A program made the position numbers and the translations under genes. Shown piece by piece: positions 20,227-32,880 of a stretch of 64,000 nucleotides of DNA. The first letter of the stretch is position 1; each line of letters begins with the position of its first letter. The notes below the pieces were generated by a model. The model had not been told where the DNA came from and did no database searches. It saw only the letters and a list, made by a program, of their open reading frames with translations. The stretch is from Gammaproteobacteria bacterium (GTDB taxonomy: Bacteria > Pseudomonadota > Gammaproteobacteria > DSM-16500): positions 1-64,000 of the forward strand of contig JAJPJI010000004.1 of assembly GCA_021324305.1 (NCBI GenBank). The letters are read 5' to 3'.

Positions 20227-23200
20227 TTAATAAATTATTTCCAGGTTCTCAATTCCCATTTGTTCATTGATGGATGCAAGCAATTCGTCGCTTGGTTTGA
20301 TTAGCCAGCTTTTTCCTAAACGTATATCTGCCTGAATATTCTCATGCAGATATCGGATAATAACGGAGCAATTGCCAGTGTATTTGCCCAGCAATCGCAT
20401 AAAATGCTGGACATCGAATGTTTGCGCTGAAGCAATATTAATTCGTAAATGTTTCGCAAATCGCTCTCGTGCCTGATCGATCGTATATAGTTCGCGAGCG
20501 ACAATGCGGGCACTGTTACTGAAATCATCCATGCTGACTTCGCCATCGACAATCACTATTTGATCTTCTGTGAGCAATGACCTATATTTCTGGTATGCCT
20601 CACTAAAACAAACCACCTCGATCTGGGTGGCACCATCATCCAGGGCAAATATACCGATGCGGTCACCGCGCTTGGTCTGGCGCGCGCGAATGTTGGTAAC
20701 AATGCCTGCGACGCGTGCGGTTTTATGTTCGGCAGGATGGAGTTCGGCAACGCGGCAAGTAGTAAAATTTGCGAGTTCGGCAAGATAGCGGCGTAAAGGG
20801 TGTCCGGTCAGATAAAAGCCTAACGTTTCTTTCTCGCCCTGTAACTGTGTTTCATCATTCCATGGCGCGGAATCAACATATTTTGGGGTGTCTGCATGCT
20901 CATGCATGCTCAGCAAATCATGTTGTCCATAAGTTTGATTATGCAATGACTGTTCGGCATGCTGCAGGGCCTGATTGAGTGATGCCATCAGGGAGGCGCG
21001 GTGTGTTCCAAGAGAATCAAAACACCCTGATTTGATCAGGGCTTCCAGTACGCGCCGATTGATTTTTCGCAAATCGACACGCTGACAGAAGTCAAACAAA
21101 TCCCGGAAAGGACCTCCTTGCTGGCGCGAAGCAATGATATTTTCGATGGCCGCTTCTCCGACGCCTTTGATAGCGCCTAATCCATACATGATATGGTGAT
21201 CATCAAGTACCTTGAAGAAATACTCGCTATGATTAATGTCTGGCGGCGAGACGTGAAGCTTCATAGACTGGCATTCGTCAAGAAGAATAATGACCTTGTC
21301 TGTTCTATCCATATCCGATGATAAAACAGCAGCCATGAATGCCGATGGGTAGTGCGCTTTAAGCCAGGCTGTTTGATAGGCAATTAATGCATAGGAAGCT
21401 GAATGTGATTTGTTGAATCCGTAGCCGGCAAATTTTTCCATCAAATCAAAAATCTGATTGGCAAGTTCTGAATTGATGCCGCCCGCAACCGCGCCCTTGC
21501 AAAATATTTCACGCTGTTTTGCCATTTCTTCGGGTTTTTTCTTGCCCATGGCGCGGCGCAATATATCTGCTGATCCCAGGGTGTATCCAGCGAGCACCTG
21601 CGCAATTTGCATGACTTGCTCTTGATACAGTATGACGCCATAGGTTGGACGTAATACAGGCTCAAGTTTCGGGTGCGGATAGGTGACTTTTGCCCGACCA
21701 TGCTTGCGATTGATGAAATCATCTACCATGCCAGACTGCAGCGGCCCAGGGCGGAACAATGCAACGAGAGCGATTAAATCTTCGAAGCAATCAGGTTGCA
21801 GCCGCTTGATCAGGTCGCGCATGCCGTGAGATTCAAGCTGGAAGACGGCGGTAGATTGGCAGGCTTTCAGTAATTTGAATGTCTGTGCATCCTGAAGCGG
21901 TATCAGGCTTATATCGAGAGGAGGCTCACTGGCCTCTTTACGTTTCCTGTTTATGACCTGCAGCGCACGATCAATAATGGTCAGAGTCTTTAAACCCAAA
22001 AAGTCAAATTTTACCAGGCCGACAGCTTCCACGTCATCCTTGTCAAATTGTGTGACAGGATGGGCGGCTTCATTAGGTTCACAATAGAGAGGAACAAAAT
22101 CTGTCAGTTTACCGGGTGCAATGACAATGCCTCCAGCATGTTTACCGACATTACGGGTTAAGCCCTCCAGTTTTCGCGCCAGATCAATGAGGGTGCGGAC
22201 TTCTTCTTCCTGGTTGTAACGTTCCCTTAATAAAGGTTCCTGTTCCATGGCTTTATCAAGCGTGATACCCAGCTCGAAAGGTATCAGTTTGGCAATTTTG
22301 TCGACAAAACCATAACTCAGTGCAAGCACGCGTCCGACATCACGTACAACTGCTTTGGCTGCCATGGTTCCATAGGTAATGATCTGTGAAACGCTGTCAT
22401 GACCATGCTTGTCCATCACGTATTCAATTACTCGATCGCGTCCTTCCATGCAAAAGTCAATATCAAAGTCGGGCATGGAAACACGCTCCGGATTCAGGAA
22501 TCGTTCGAACAATAATTCCAGGGAGATTGGGTCGAGGTCAGTAATTTTCAGGGCATAGGCAACCAGTGATCCTGGGCCCGAACCGCGTCCTGGACCCACA
22601 GGAATCCCGTTTTCTTTTGCCCATCTGGTGAAGTCGGCGACAATGAGAAAGTATCCAGCAAAACCCATCTTGTTAATGACATCGAGCTCACGTTCCAGGC
22701 GCTGATCATATACTTTTCGCTGGGCCGCGATTGTGTCGGCATGACTGTCAAACAAGGTTTGTAAGCGTTCGTCCAGGCCTTTTTTGGCTACCTCATCAAG
22801 GTAGCTTTCAGTGCTGTAACTTTCCGGTACAGGAAAGTGTGGCAATTTGCTTTTGCCCAGTGTGAATGTCACATTGCAGCGTTTGGCAATTTCTAATGTA
22901 TTGGTCAGCGCTTCCGGCAGGTCGGCAAATAATTCATGCATTTCCTGCTGGCTGCGAAAGTATTGCTGTTCGGTATATTGACGCTGCCTGTGTGGATCAT
23001 TTAGGGTGACGCCCTGTTGTATGCAAACACGCGCTTCGTGTGCTTCAAAGTCTTCTTTTTCCAGAAACCGTACATCATTCGTTGCAACGACCGGAATGGA
23101 ATTTGATTCAGCCAGTTTGACGGCTGCCTGAATATATTCGTTTTCCTGCGGTTTGCCGACACGATTAATTTCGATATAAAAACGGTTGGGAAATAAAGAT

Positions 23201-23682
23201 TGCCAGAATTGCAAACAGTCCGCCGCTGTCACGTGATCTTGCGCAAGCAATGCCTGGCCTATGTCGCCCTCCTGGGCTCCGGAAAGTGCTATTAAACCAT
23301 CAGCAAGAGGCTTTAGCCATGCTTTCTGGATCATGGGCTTGTCATTGGTCTGGCCTTCAAGATAGCTGAGCGATATAAGCTTGAGTAAATTCTTGTAGCC
23401 GTTATTTGTCTGGCAAAAAAGAGTGAGGCGTGAATATTCCCTGGGTTGTTTTTCATTTGCAACTAAAAGATCGACACCAATGAGCGGTTTTATTCCTGCC
23501 TTGAAAGCTTCCTGGTAAAATTTAACGGTTGCATAAAGATTGCTCATGTCCGTAATGCCAATGGCTGGCATGGAGAACCTCGCCGCTTTTTCGAATAAGG
23601 CAGGGATGGTCAGTAAACCATCAACCAGAGAGTATTCGGTGTGCAGTCGCAAATGAACAAAAGTTGGATCCATGTTGAACAA
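20227..23682 (-). CDS. dnaE: DNA polymerase III alpha subunit
   Basis: FVHLRLHTEYSLVDG PHP start, PDFDIDFCMEGRDRVIEYV, GPGRGSGPGSLVAYAL. Confidence 0.98.
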   Translation of the reverse strand: MFNMDPTFVHLRLHTEYSLVDGLLTIPALFEKAARFSMPAIGITDMSNLYATVKFYQEAFKAGIKPLIGVDLLVANEKQPREYSRLTLFCQTNNGYKNLLKLISLSYLEGQTNDKPMIQKAWLKPLADGLIALSGAQEGDIGQALLAQDHVTAADCLQFWQSLFPNRFYIEINRVGKPQENEYIQAAVKLAESNSIPVVATNDVRFLEKEDFEAHEARVCIQQGVTLNDPHRQRQYTEQQYFRSQQEMHELFADLPEALTNTLEIAKRCNVTFTLGKSKLPHFPVPESYSTESYLDEVAKKGLDERLQTLFDSHADTIAAQRKVYDQRLERELDVINKMGFAGYFLIVADFTRWAKENGIPVGPGRGSGPGSLVAYALKITDLDPISLELLFERFLNPERVSMPDFDIDFCMEGRDRVIEYVMDKHGHDSVSQIITYGTMAAKAVVRDVGRVLALSYGFVDKIAKLIPFELGITLDKAMEQEPLLRERYNQEEEVRTLIDLARKLEGLTRNVGKHAGGIVIAPGKLTDFVPLYCEPNEAAHPVTQFDKDDVEAVGLVKFDFLGLKTLTIIDRALQVINRKRKEASEPPLDISLIPLQDAQTFKLLKACQSTAVFQLESHGMRDLIKRLQPDCFEDLIALVALFRPGPLQSGMVDDFINRKHGRAKVTYPHPKLEPVLRPTYGVILYQEQVMQIAQVLAGYTLGSADILRRAMGKKKPEEMAKQREIFCKGAVAGGINSELANQIFDLMEKFAGYGFNKSHSASYALIAYQTAWLKAHYPSAFMAAVLSSDMDRTDKVIILLDECQSMKLHVSPPDINHSEYFFKVLDDHHIMYGLGAIKGVGEAAIENIIASRQQGGPFRDLFDFCQRVDLRKINRRVLEALIKSGCFDSLGTHRASLMASLNQALQHAEQSLHNQTYGQHDLLSMHEHADTPKYVDSAPWNDETQLQGEKETLGFYLTGHPLRRYLAELANFTTCRVAELHPAEHKTARVAGIVTNIRARQTKRGDRIGIFALDDGATQIEVVCFSEAYQKYRSLLTEDQIVIVDGEVSMDDFSNSARIVARELYTIDQARERFAKHLRINIASAQTFDVQHFMRLLGKYTGNCSVIIRYLHENIQADIRLGKSWLIKPSDELLASINEQMGIENLEIIY

Positions 23683-23948
23683 GTCCTAATACTGCGTAAT
23701 TCAGATAATTTAGCTCAATAAATCAATATCTTATAAATGAACTCACTTTTCATCGACTCATTTTGGCCGATGATGATATCAGGCATATACCATAACAGTG
23801 TGAGCGGTTTTTTTCTATCGTTGGCTTCTGAAGCTGGACCACTTAAAATTTTAATAGTAACTTCTGCTAACAAACCGGCTTTACATATTCCGGGTGCTAC
23901 GGGTAAGAGTAATGGATTGAGGGGATAGAAAGCTATAAGGGAGTTCTC

Positions 23949-26345
23949 TTGTTTACGAATTCAAATTTGCAAGTGTTGAAGAATAAACACACTTTGAATG
24001 AAAAAATATCTGCAGAGATAGTCAAACTTTTATATGACCAGGCTAAAGGAGCGATTCTCGGCTCGCTGCTCACCGCAACCTTTATTGTTTACGGATTATT
24101 TGGCGTTGTCCATGATGATATTTTAATTGGATGGTATGCGACGCTCATCATGATCTCTATTCTCAGATATTGTGTGATCAATGCGTATCAACAAGCTTGT
24201 CCCGGGATCGAGGACACACAGAAATGGTACCGGTTATTCTTGGTCATCACTATTGCGAGCGGGATTACCTGGTCTTTTGCCGGCATGTTTATATATCCTG
24301 AGAATATAGCAAGACAGGCTCTTGTCACTTTTGGCATTGCAGGTATCGCGGCTGGTTCAATACCATTTTTTTCTTCCAGCAAAATTGTTTCATGCGTATT
24401 CATCATGCTGGTACTGCCCTTTTTCGGGGTGCGAATGCTGATGCAGAACGATATCGCGCATCACTTGATCGGGCTGTTGGCGTTTGTTTATCTGGTAACG
24501 CTCATACTGGCATCGTTACGATTAAACACCGAAATCTACAGCGCGCTGAAATTGAAATTCGAAAACGATGATCTGATTTCAAGATTATCGCAAACCAAGA
24601 ATGAAATTGAGTCGATTAATAAGGAGCTGGAGGTTGAAATCAAGGAGCGCAAGGAAGTTGAACGTTTGCTTAGAAATAGTGAGGATCAATACAGACTGGT
24701 CACCAACGCCTTGCCAGTATTGATCGCCTATATCGATACTGACTTTATTTTCCGATTTAATAATCTTGCTTATGAGGAATGGTTCCGCAAGCCATTGAAT
24801 AATATTACGGGCAGCCCTGTGAAAGAAATATTGGGTGATGCGGGGTTTGCCATCTTTTACGAACATTTTCAAAAACTGCTTAACAGTAAGCAGATGACTT
24901 ATGAAACTATCATGTATTTCCAGGATGAGCAGGAGCGATATGTGAGTGTGACGCTGATACCTCACATTCGTGATGCTAACATGAGCGGATGTTTTTCCCT
25001 GATCAGCGACATGACGCCGAGAATTAATTATCTTGCCACGCATGATTCTCTTACCGGATTACCCAATCGAAGTCTGTTTACAGCCCGTCTGTCACATGCG
25101 CTTCGCCGCGCGCATCGCAATAACACCAAGGTAGCACTATTGTTTCTTGATCTTGATCATTTCAAGAATGTAAACGACATGCTGGGGCATGATGTAGGAG
25201 ATCAACTGCTGATAAAAGTGGTGGAACGCCTGAAAAATTGTGTTTATGAAAGCGATACCATTGCGCGTCTCGGCGGTGATGAATTTATCATCATTCTGGA
25301 ATCAGTGATTGAGTCAGAGAGGGTTGTTACGATTGCGAAAAAGTTGTGTGGCGACCTGGCGAATATTTTTATGCTGGACGAACATGAATTGTATATCACG
25401 ACCAGCATCGGTATCAGTATATATCCGGATGACGCGGACAATATGCAGATTTTGATGAAAAATGCCGATATGGCCATGTACAGAGCCAAAGAGCGCGGCC
25501 GTAATACATTTGAGTTCTACACCACAAAAATGAATGAAGTGATTCAAAAGAGAGTCACCATAGAAACCAGTCTGCGAAACGCTCTGGATAAAAATGAGCT
25601 GAAAATATTTTATCAACCCGTGGTTGATATCAAAAAATTAAGCATCAAGGGTACGGAGGCCTTGTTGCGATGGGTTCATCCCGAAATGGGATTTATCCCG
25701 CCCAGTGAATTCATTCCGATCGCGGAAGAGACCGATTTGATTGTTCCGATAGGTGAATGGGTATTGAGAACTGCTTGCAGTCAAAACCTGATATGGCAGC
25801 GTGCGGGCCATCCTCAGCTGCATATTTCGGCAAACATTTCTGTGCGGCAGTTCATGAAAAATGACTTTGCCGAAAGGGTAGCCAGAGTGCTGAATGAGAC
25901 TGGCCTCGAAGGAAAGTATCTGACTTTAGAAATGACGGAAAGCCTGATTATGAGTGATATCGAATACAGTATCAAAATGACCAGGCTGTTGAAGGAGCTG
26001 GATGTCACTATTTCACTTGATGATTTTGGGACAGGCTATTCAAGCCTGAATTATCTCAAGCGGTTTCCATTTGATATCATTAAAATCGATCGGTCATTTG
26101 TAACCGATTTTTCTGTTAATCCCGAAGACAGCGCGATTGTGAAGGCGATAATTACCCTGGCGCATAATTTGAAAATGAAAGTGATAGCAGAGGGAGTCGA
26201 GAAGCCAGAGCAATTTGCTTTCTTGCGTGATTATGGCTGTGATGAAGTGCAAGGCTATCTTTTCTATCCCCCGATACCTGAACTGGATGTTCCGGTTGTA
26301 CTGGATAGAAGGGTTTCGGATATTGCCCAGGATGTGACGATATGA
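23949..26345 (+). CDS. Membrane PAS-GGDEF-EAL cyclic-di-GMP protein
   Basis: N-terminal hydrophobic segments, PAS region, DSLTGLPNR, RLGGDEFIII, KGTEALLRW, DDFGTGYSSLNYL. Confidence 0.93.
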   Translation: MFTNSNLQVLKNKHTLNEKISAEIVKLLYDQAKGAILGSLLTATFIVYGLFGVVHDDILIGWYATLIMISILRYCVINAYQQACPGIEDTQKWYRLFLVITIASGITWSFAGMFIYPENIARQALVTFGIAGIAAGSIPFFSSSKIVSCVFIMLVLPFFGVRMLMQNDIAHHLIGLLAFVYLVTLILASLRLNTEIYSALKLKFENDDLISRLSQTKNEIESINKELEVEIKERKEVERLLRNSEDQYRLVTNALPVLIAYIDTDFIFRFNNLAYEEWFRKPLNNITGSPVKEILGDAGFAIFYEHFQKLLNSKQMTYETIMYFQDEQERYVSVTLIPHIRDANMSGCFSLISDMTPRINYLATHDSLTGLPNRSLFTARLSHALRRAHRNNTKVALLFLDLDHFKNVNDMLGHDVGDQLLIKVVERLKNCVYESDTIARLGGDEFIIILESVIESERVVTIAKKLCGDLANIFMLDEHELYITTSIGISIYPDDADNMQILMKNADMAMYRAKERGRNTFEFYTTKMNEVIQKRVTIETSLRNALDKNELKIFYQPVVDIKKLSIKGTEALLRWVHPEMGFIPPSEFIPIAEETDLIVPIGEWVLRTACSQNLIWQRAGHPQLHISANISVRQFMKNDFAERVARVLNETGLEGKYLTLEMTESLIMSDIEYSIKMTRLLKELDVTISLDDFGTGYSSLNYLKRFPFDIIKIDRSFVTDFSVNPEDSAIVKAIITLAHNLKMKVIAEGVEKPEQFAFLRDYGCDEVQGYLFYPPIPELDVPVVLDRRVSDIAQDVTI

Positions 26346-26484
26346 TGTATCGCGGCTCGCATTGGCAGCTGACCGCGTATCTTGACTCCTGTCTCGCAAC
26401 ATGCTGGAAAATATGCAATAATTTAAGTATCGAGAGGCTGTACTGTCCAGAAGCAAGGTTTTAACCCAGGAAGGGAGGATGTGC

Positions 26485-26757
26485 ATGAAAGCAAGACTTT
26501 TATTTTTACTGGGATGTATAGGATTATTAACAGGTTGCAATGCCCTGGATGGAAAATGTGATTACATACCACCGAATGATTGCGGCTGCCGTTATACTTC
26601 TCCTTTCGATCCCGCCTATTACAATTGTAACTGCCGCCGATATGTATCTAACCAGGCAAAAGAAAACCTCTATCACTGCGGAACCTGTTCTTGTCTCGGC
26701 TCTGCCTGTGCCAACTGCTGGTCTTGTGGAAAATACTATAATTTCCACGATCAATAA
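26485..26757 (+). CDS. Small cysteine-rich putative lipoprotein
   Basis: GGAGG RBS, lipobox LLTGC, 12 Cys in the ~70 aa predicted mature protein. Confidence 0.6.
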   Translation: MKARLLFLLGCIGLLTGCNALDGKCDYIPPNDCGCRYTSPFDPAYYNCNCRRYVSNQAKENLYHCGTCSCLGSACANCWSCGKYYNFHDQ

Positions 26758-26918
26758 TATGCGAAGATAGCTCTTCAACAAAGGCATTACTATCTAACCC
26801 AACCTGATATCTTGGTGCAGCCTGGATGTCTGTCTTATTTCTGCCTCCAATATCTGTATTTTACTCGCACAAAATTAGGTATCATATCGGCTTTTCGCCA
26901 GAAAAAGGTTTAGGATAC

Positions 26919-27872
26919 ATGAACATCAATTTTCTTGATTTTGAGCAACCTATCGCAGAACTTGAAGCAAAGATTCAGGAATTGCGCATGGTGGGTACGG
27001 ATGCAGATATTAATTTGAGCGAAGAAATTACGCGTCTGGAAACCAAATGTAACCAGTTGATTAAAGAAACATTCAGTAAACTAACTCCATGGCAGGTGAC
27101 CCAATTGGCCAGGCATCCGCAGCGCCCGCATACCATCGATTACATTAGCCGCATTTTCACGGAATTTGATGAATTGGCTGGTGACCGCATGCTGTCCGCT
27201 GGTCCTTCTATTGTGGCGGGTATTGCCCGACTGGAAGGTCAACCAGTCATGGTGCTGGGGCATGAAAAAGGCCGCAAAACACACGAAAAAATTGAACGCA
27301 ATTTTGGGATGCCAAATCCCGAGGATTATCGCAAGGCTTTGCGTCTGATGAAAATGGCTGAACGTTTTAAATTGCCGATCATCACTTTTATCGATACGCC
27401 CGGTGCATATCCGGGAATCGGGGCTGAAGAGCGGAATCAGAGCGAAGCGATCGCCCGCAATCTTTTTGTATTGTCCAGGCTCAAGACACCGATTATCTGC
27501 ACGGTGATTGGTGAGGGGGGGTCAGGTGGTGCATTAGCTATAGGTGTGGGTGATCGTGTCTTTATGCTGCAACATTCGATTTATTCTGTCATATCACCGG
27601 AAGGCTGTGCATCCATATTATGGAAAAGTGCAGAGAAAGCGCCAGAGGCTGCCGAGGCAATGAACCTGACCGCCGACAGAATTTTAAAGCTTGGTCTGGT
27701 AGATGGGATCATACCAGAACCTCTTGGCGGCGCGCATCGTAATTATGATGCAATGGCTCAATCCATCAAGAATGAATTGCTGAAACATCTGACTGAATTA
27801 CAATCCTATCCTCTTTCATCATTACTGGATGAGCGTTATAGGCGTATCATGTCCTATGGAGTAAGTGCCTGA
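26919..27872 (+). CDS. accA: Acetyl-CoA carboxylase carboxyltransferase subunit alpha
   Basis: [19 protein letters not shown] start; [41 protein letters not shown]. Confidence 0.97.
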   Translation: MNINFLDFEQPIAELEAKIQELRMVGTDADINLSEEITRLETKCNQLIKETFSKLTPWQVTQLARHPQRPHTIDYISRIFTEFDELAGDRMLSAGPSIVAGIARLEGQPVMVLGHEKGRKTHEKIERNFGMPNPEDYRKALRLMKMAERFKLPIITFIDTPGAYPGIGAEERNQSEAIARNLFVLSRLKTPIICTVIGEGGSGGALAIGVGDRVFMLQHSIYSVISPEGCASILWKSAEKAPEAAEAMNLTADRILKLGLVDGIIPEPLGGAHRNYDAMAQSIKNELLKHLTELQSYPLSSLLDERYRRIMSYGVSA

Positions 27873-27937
27873 TAGTGTTTTTGAAAAATGATGGTACTTG
27901 TTCACCGGAGAGCGGTGTGACAACGTTGGTTTAAAAT

Positions 27938-29263
27938 ATGAAATTAGCGAGCATGAAACTTTTAAATGCGGTTCGGGATTTCTGCAGTCAACACGGCACT
28001 GAAACAAAATACTATATTGCCTTGAGCGGCGGTCTGGATTCGTGTGTTTTGCTGACGCTTTTTTATCAATTGAGCCGACAACAAAAAATCAATGTAAGTG
28101 CAATTCATGTTAACCATCAATTAAGTCCCCATGCAGATAGCTGGTCCCAACACTGCAAGCAGTTATGCGGCAAGTATTCAATACAGTATATTGAGCGCAT
28201 CATCCGGCTGGAATTGAATGCGGGCGATAGTCTTGAAGAATTGGCGCGAATTAAGCGTTACCGCATCTTTGCTGATTGCATTGGCAAAAATGATATTTTA
28301 TTAACCGCGCACCAACTGGACGATCAGGCTGAAACGGTCATGCTGCAGCTTTTACGCGGTGCTGGACCAAAAGGCTTGTCTGCCATGCCTGTTATCAAAC
28401 GATTTGGGCGCGGTTATCATGGGCGTCCGCTGCTGCATTTTTCACGTGATGATTTATTGGCATATGCGCATGAACACAAATTGGAATGGATTAATGACGA
28501 GTCAAATGATGATGTCAGGCTTACGCGTAATTTTTTACGGCATCAGGTGTTAAGTGTCATCAAATCACGCTGGACGAGTGCTGCCTCAGCCATATCGCGT
28601 AGCGCGGCACATTGTGCTGAGTCACAGGCGTTACTTGAAGAATTCGCTGCTGAAATTTATGCGCAAGTATCCGGATCACGGGAGAATACTTTATCAGTAT
28701 CAAAACTTCTGCAGATAAGTGCCGCACGACAAAGATTGGTTCTTAGAACATGGATACTCGAGCAAGGATACCCAGTTCCCGATACAAGAAAAATCGGGAC
28801 AATACAGCGTGATGTGTTAACGGCCGCTTGGGATCGTTCGCCTTGTGTGTCCTGGAGCGAAGTGGAGTTGCGACGTCACCGCGATGATCTTTATCTTATG
28901 CCTGCTTTGCCAGAAACAAGAGTCCAGCAGGACTTTTTATGGAATTTATCTCAGCCATTATTGATACCTGGACTTGGTACCCTGAATACTACCTTGAGCC
29001 AGGGGCAGGGGTTATGCAGGGATATTCAACAGGTAACAGTCAAATTCCGCCAAGGCGGTGAAATTGTTGATCTTGACGGGCGTGGCCGACATGCTCTGAA
29101 AAATCTGCTCCAGGAATGGAAGACACTTCCCTGGGAGCGTGACAGGATACCGCTGTTATTTATTGACAATAAACTGATTGGAGCTGTCGGATATTTTCTT
29201 GACAAAAAATATAGCGCCAGGCCGGAAGACACGGGATATCAGATTGTTTTTAACAGGAATTGA
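27938..29263 (+). CDS. tilS: tRNA(Ile)-lysidine synthase
   Basis: ALSGGLDSCVLL PP-loop, HVNHQLSPHADSW, AHQLDDQAETV. Confidence 0.93.
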   Translation: MKLASMKLLNAVRDFCSQHGTETKYYIALSGGLDSCVLLTLFYQLSRQQKINVSAIHVNHQLSPHADSWSQHCKQLCGKYSIQYIERIIRLELNAGDSLEELARIKRYRIFADCIGKNDILLTAHQLDDQAETVMLQLLRGAGPKGLSAMPVIKRFGRGYHGRPLLHFSRDDLLAYAHEHKLEWINDESNDDVRLTRNFLRHQVLSVIKSRWTSAASAISRSAAHCAESQALLEEFAAEIYAQVSGSRENTLSVSKLLQISAARQRLVLRTWILEQGYPVPDTRKIGTIQRDVLTAAWDRSPCVSWSEVELRRHRDDLYLMPALPETRVQQDFLWNLSQPLLIPGLGTLNTTLSQGQGLCRDIQQVTVKFRQGGEIVDLDGRGRHALKNLLQEWKTLPWERDRIPLLFIDNKLIGAVGYFLDKKYSARPEDTGYQIVFNRN

Positions 29264-29277
29264 TGAAACAGGATGAG

Positions 29278-29309
29278 TGAGGCTGCCAGGTACTGTTAAG
29301 ACAGCCTCA
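29278..29309 (+). terminator. Probable terminator after tilS
   Basis: TGAGGCTG...CAGCCTCA inverted repeat followed by TTTG. Confidence 0.45.
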
Positions 29310-29318
29310 TTTGACTTG

Positions 29319-29561
29319 TTATTCGCTCTTCTTGTCCGGGGCAGGACTTGAACAAGCAGTCTTGCTGTGGCATGCATCGCATTTTACGCAGCATGTGCAT
29401 AGATATTTAATCAATGCACCGAAAGCCAGCACCGGCAAGGCAGCATCGAAGAAGTCACGGAATATAATAACCTTGATGAGCAGGTCACGCGGCAATTGAG
29501 TCCCAAGTCCAACGCCGATGGCGATCAATACGATAATAGATACGAAGATTTTCATAAACAT
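29319..29561 (-). CDS. Small membrane protein with Cys-rich tail
   Basis: AGGAG RBS upstream of ATG 29561; hydrophobic N-terminus then YLCTCCVKCDACHSKTACSS. Confidence 0.5.
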   Translation of the reverse strand: MFMKIFVSIIVLIAIGVGLGTQLPRDLLIKVIIFRDFFDAALPVLAFGALIKYLCTCCVKCDACHSKTACSSPAPDKKSE

Positions 29562-29799
29562 TAATACATCTCCTATTTGGTAACACGAATCCTTCAAACA
29601 ATACAGGGTAAAGGGATACTGGCAGGTAGTCAAGCTGGCATATTTGCCTTAAATGCCAGCATAGTCAGTAACTTACGCATATATTTGATAAATATTTGAT
29701 CAACCCGTAACGTCCGATTTAATGGAACTTGGCATTGCAGCAGCATTCTGATTTTGTTAAAGTCGCTTCAGGTTTTTTTCTCAACTTTTCCATTTATAA

Positions 29800-32294
<2,495 letters not shown>

Positions 32295-32332
32295 GTTTTA
32301 TGTAAGCAGCGTAAGTGCAGATCATATTGATG

Positions 32333-32728
32333 CTATGTCTGTATGGTGAAATCATGTAAGGCATTATTGATTTCCTTTCTTAATAAATCATCAGATGGAC
32401 TCAGTGAGTCATTTATTTGTGTAATCAGCCTGATTTCGCTGATTAGGTTCCTGAAATCCGTCTCTCTCAGGATTTTTCCGGCTTCGGGATCGGCTATTGT
32501 TGGAAATAGTACGACATCAATGGACAATAAATTATGTTTGGACAGTATATCTTCTATATCGATATTGACACCCAGGTATTCGTAAATTCGTTCACATATA
32601 TCCGAAATTTTTCCGCATAACAATTCATTCGCAAGGATGGAGTCTGTGTTGGCCTGGACAAAACCATTAATCACATTGATAAGGTGATTCAATAATCCTT
32701 CTTTAAAGGATTCATGACGGGAATCCAT
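32333..32728 (-). CDS. Hypothetical protein
   Basis: 131 aa open frame; no recognised domain. Confidence 0.5.
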   Translation of the reverse strand: MDSRHESFKEGLLNHLINVINGFVQANTDSILANELLCGKISDICERIYEYLGVNIDIEDILSKHNLLSIDVVLFPTIADPEAGKILRETDFRNLISEIRLITQINDSLSPSDDLLRKEINNALHDFTIQT

Positions 32729-32880
32729 GGCCGATCCTCGTGCTTTTGTAGTTATACCAAAATTATAACATCAGAAATAATAGGCGATATTAAGGTAAAC
32801 ATATTGAAACATGGCGCAGCAAGTCAGAATTATCGAGTCTAATCAATAGGTAAGACAGCAAAGAAGCTTTTGCGTATTGA

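Noticed and set aside
32750-32800. Possible PmrA-like site upstream of the 32333..32728 gene (minus strand CTTAAT)
   Set aside because: Only one half-site; the partner at N5 is AATATG and there is no proper -10 at the expected distance.
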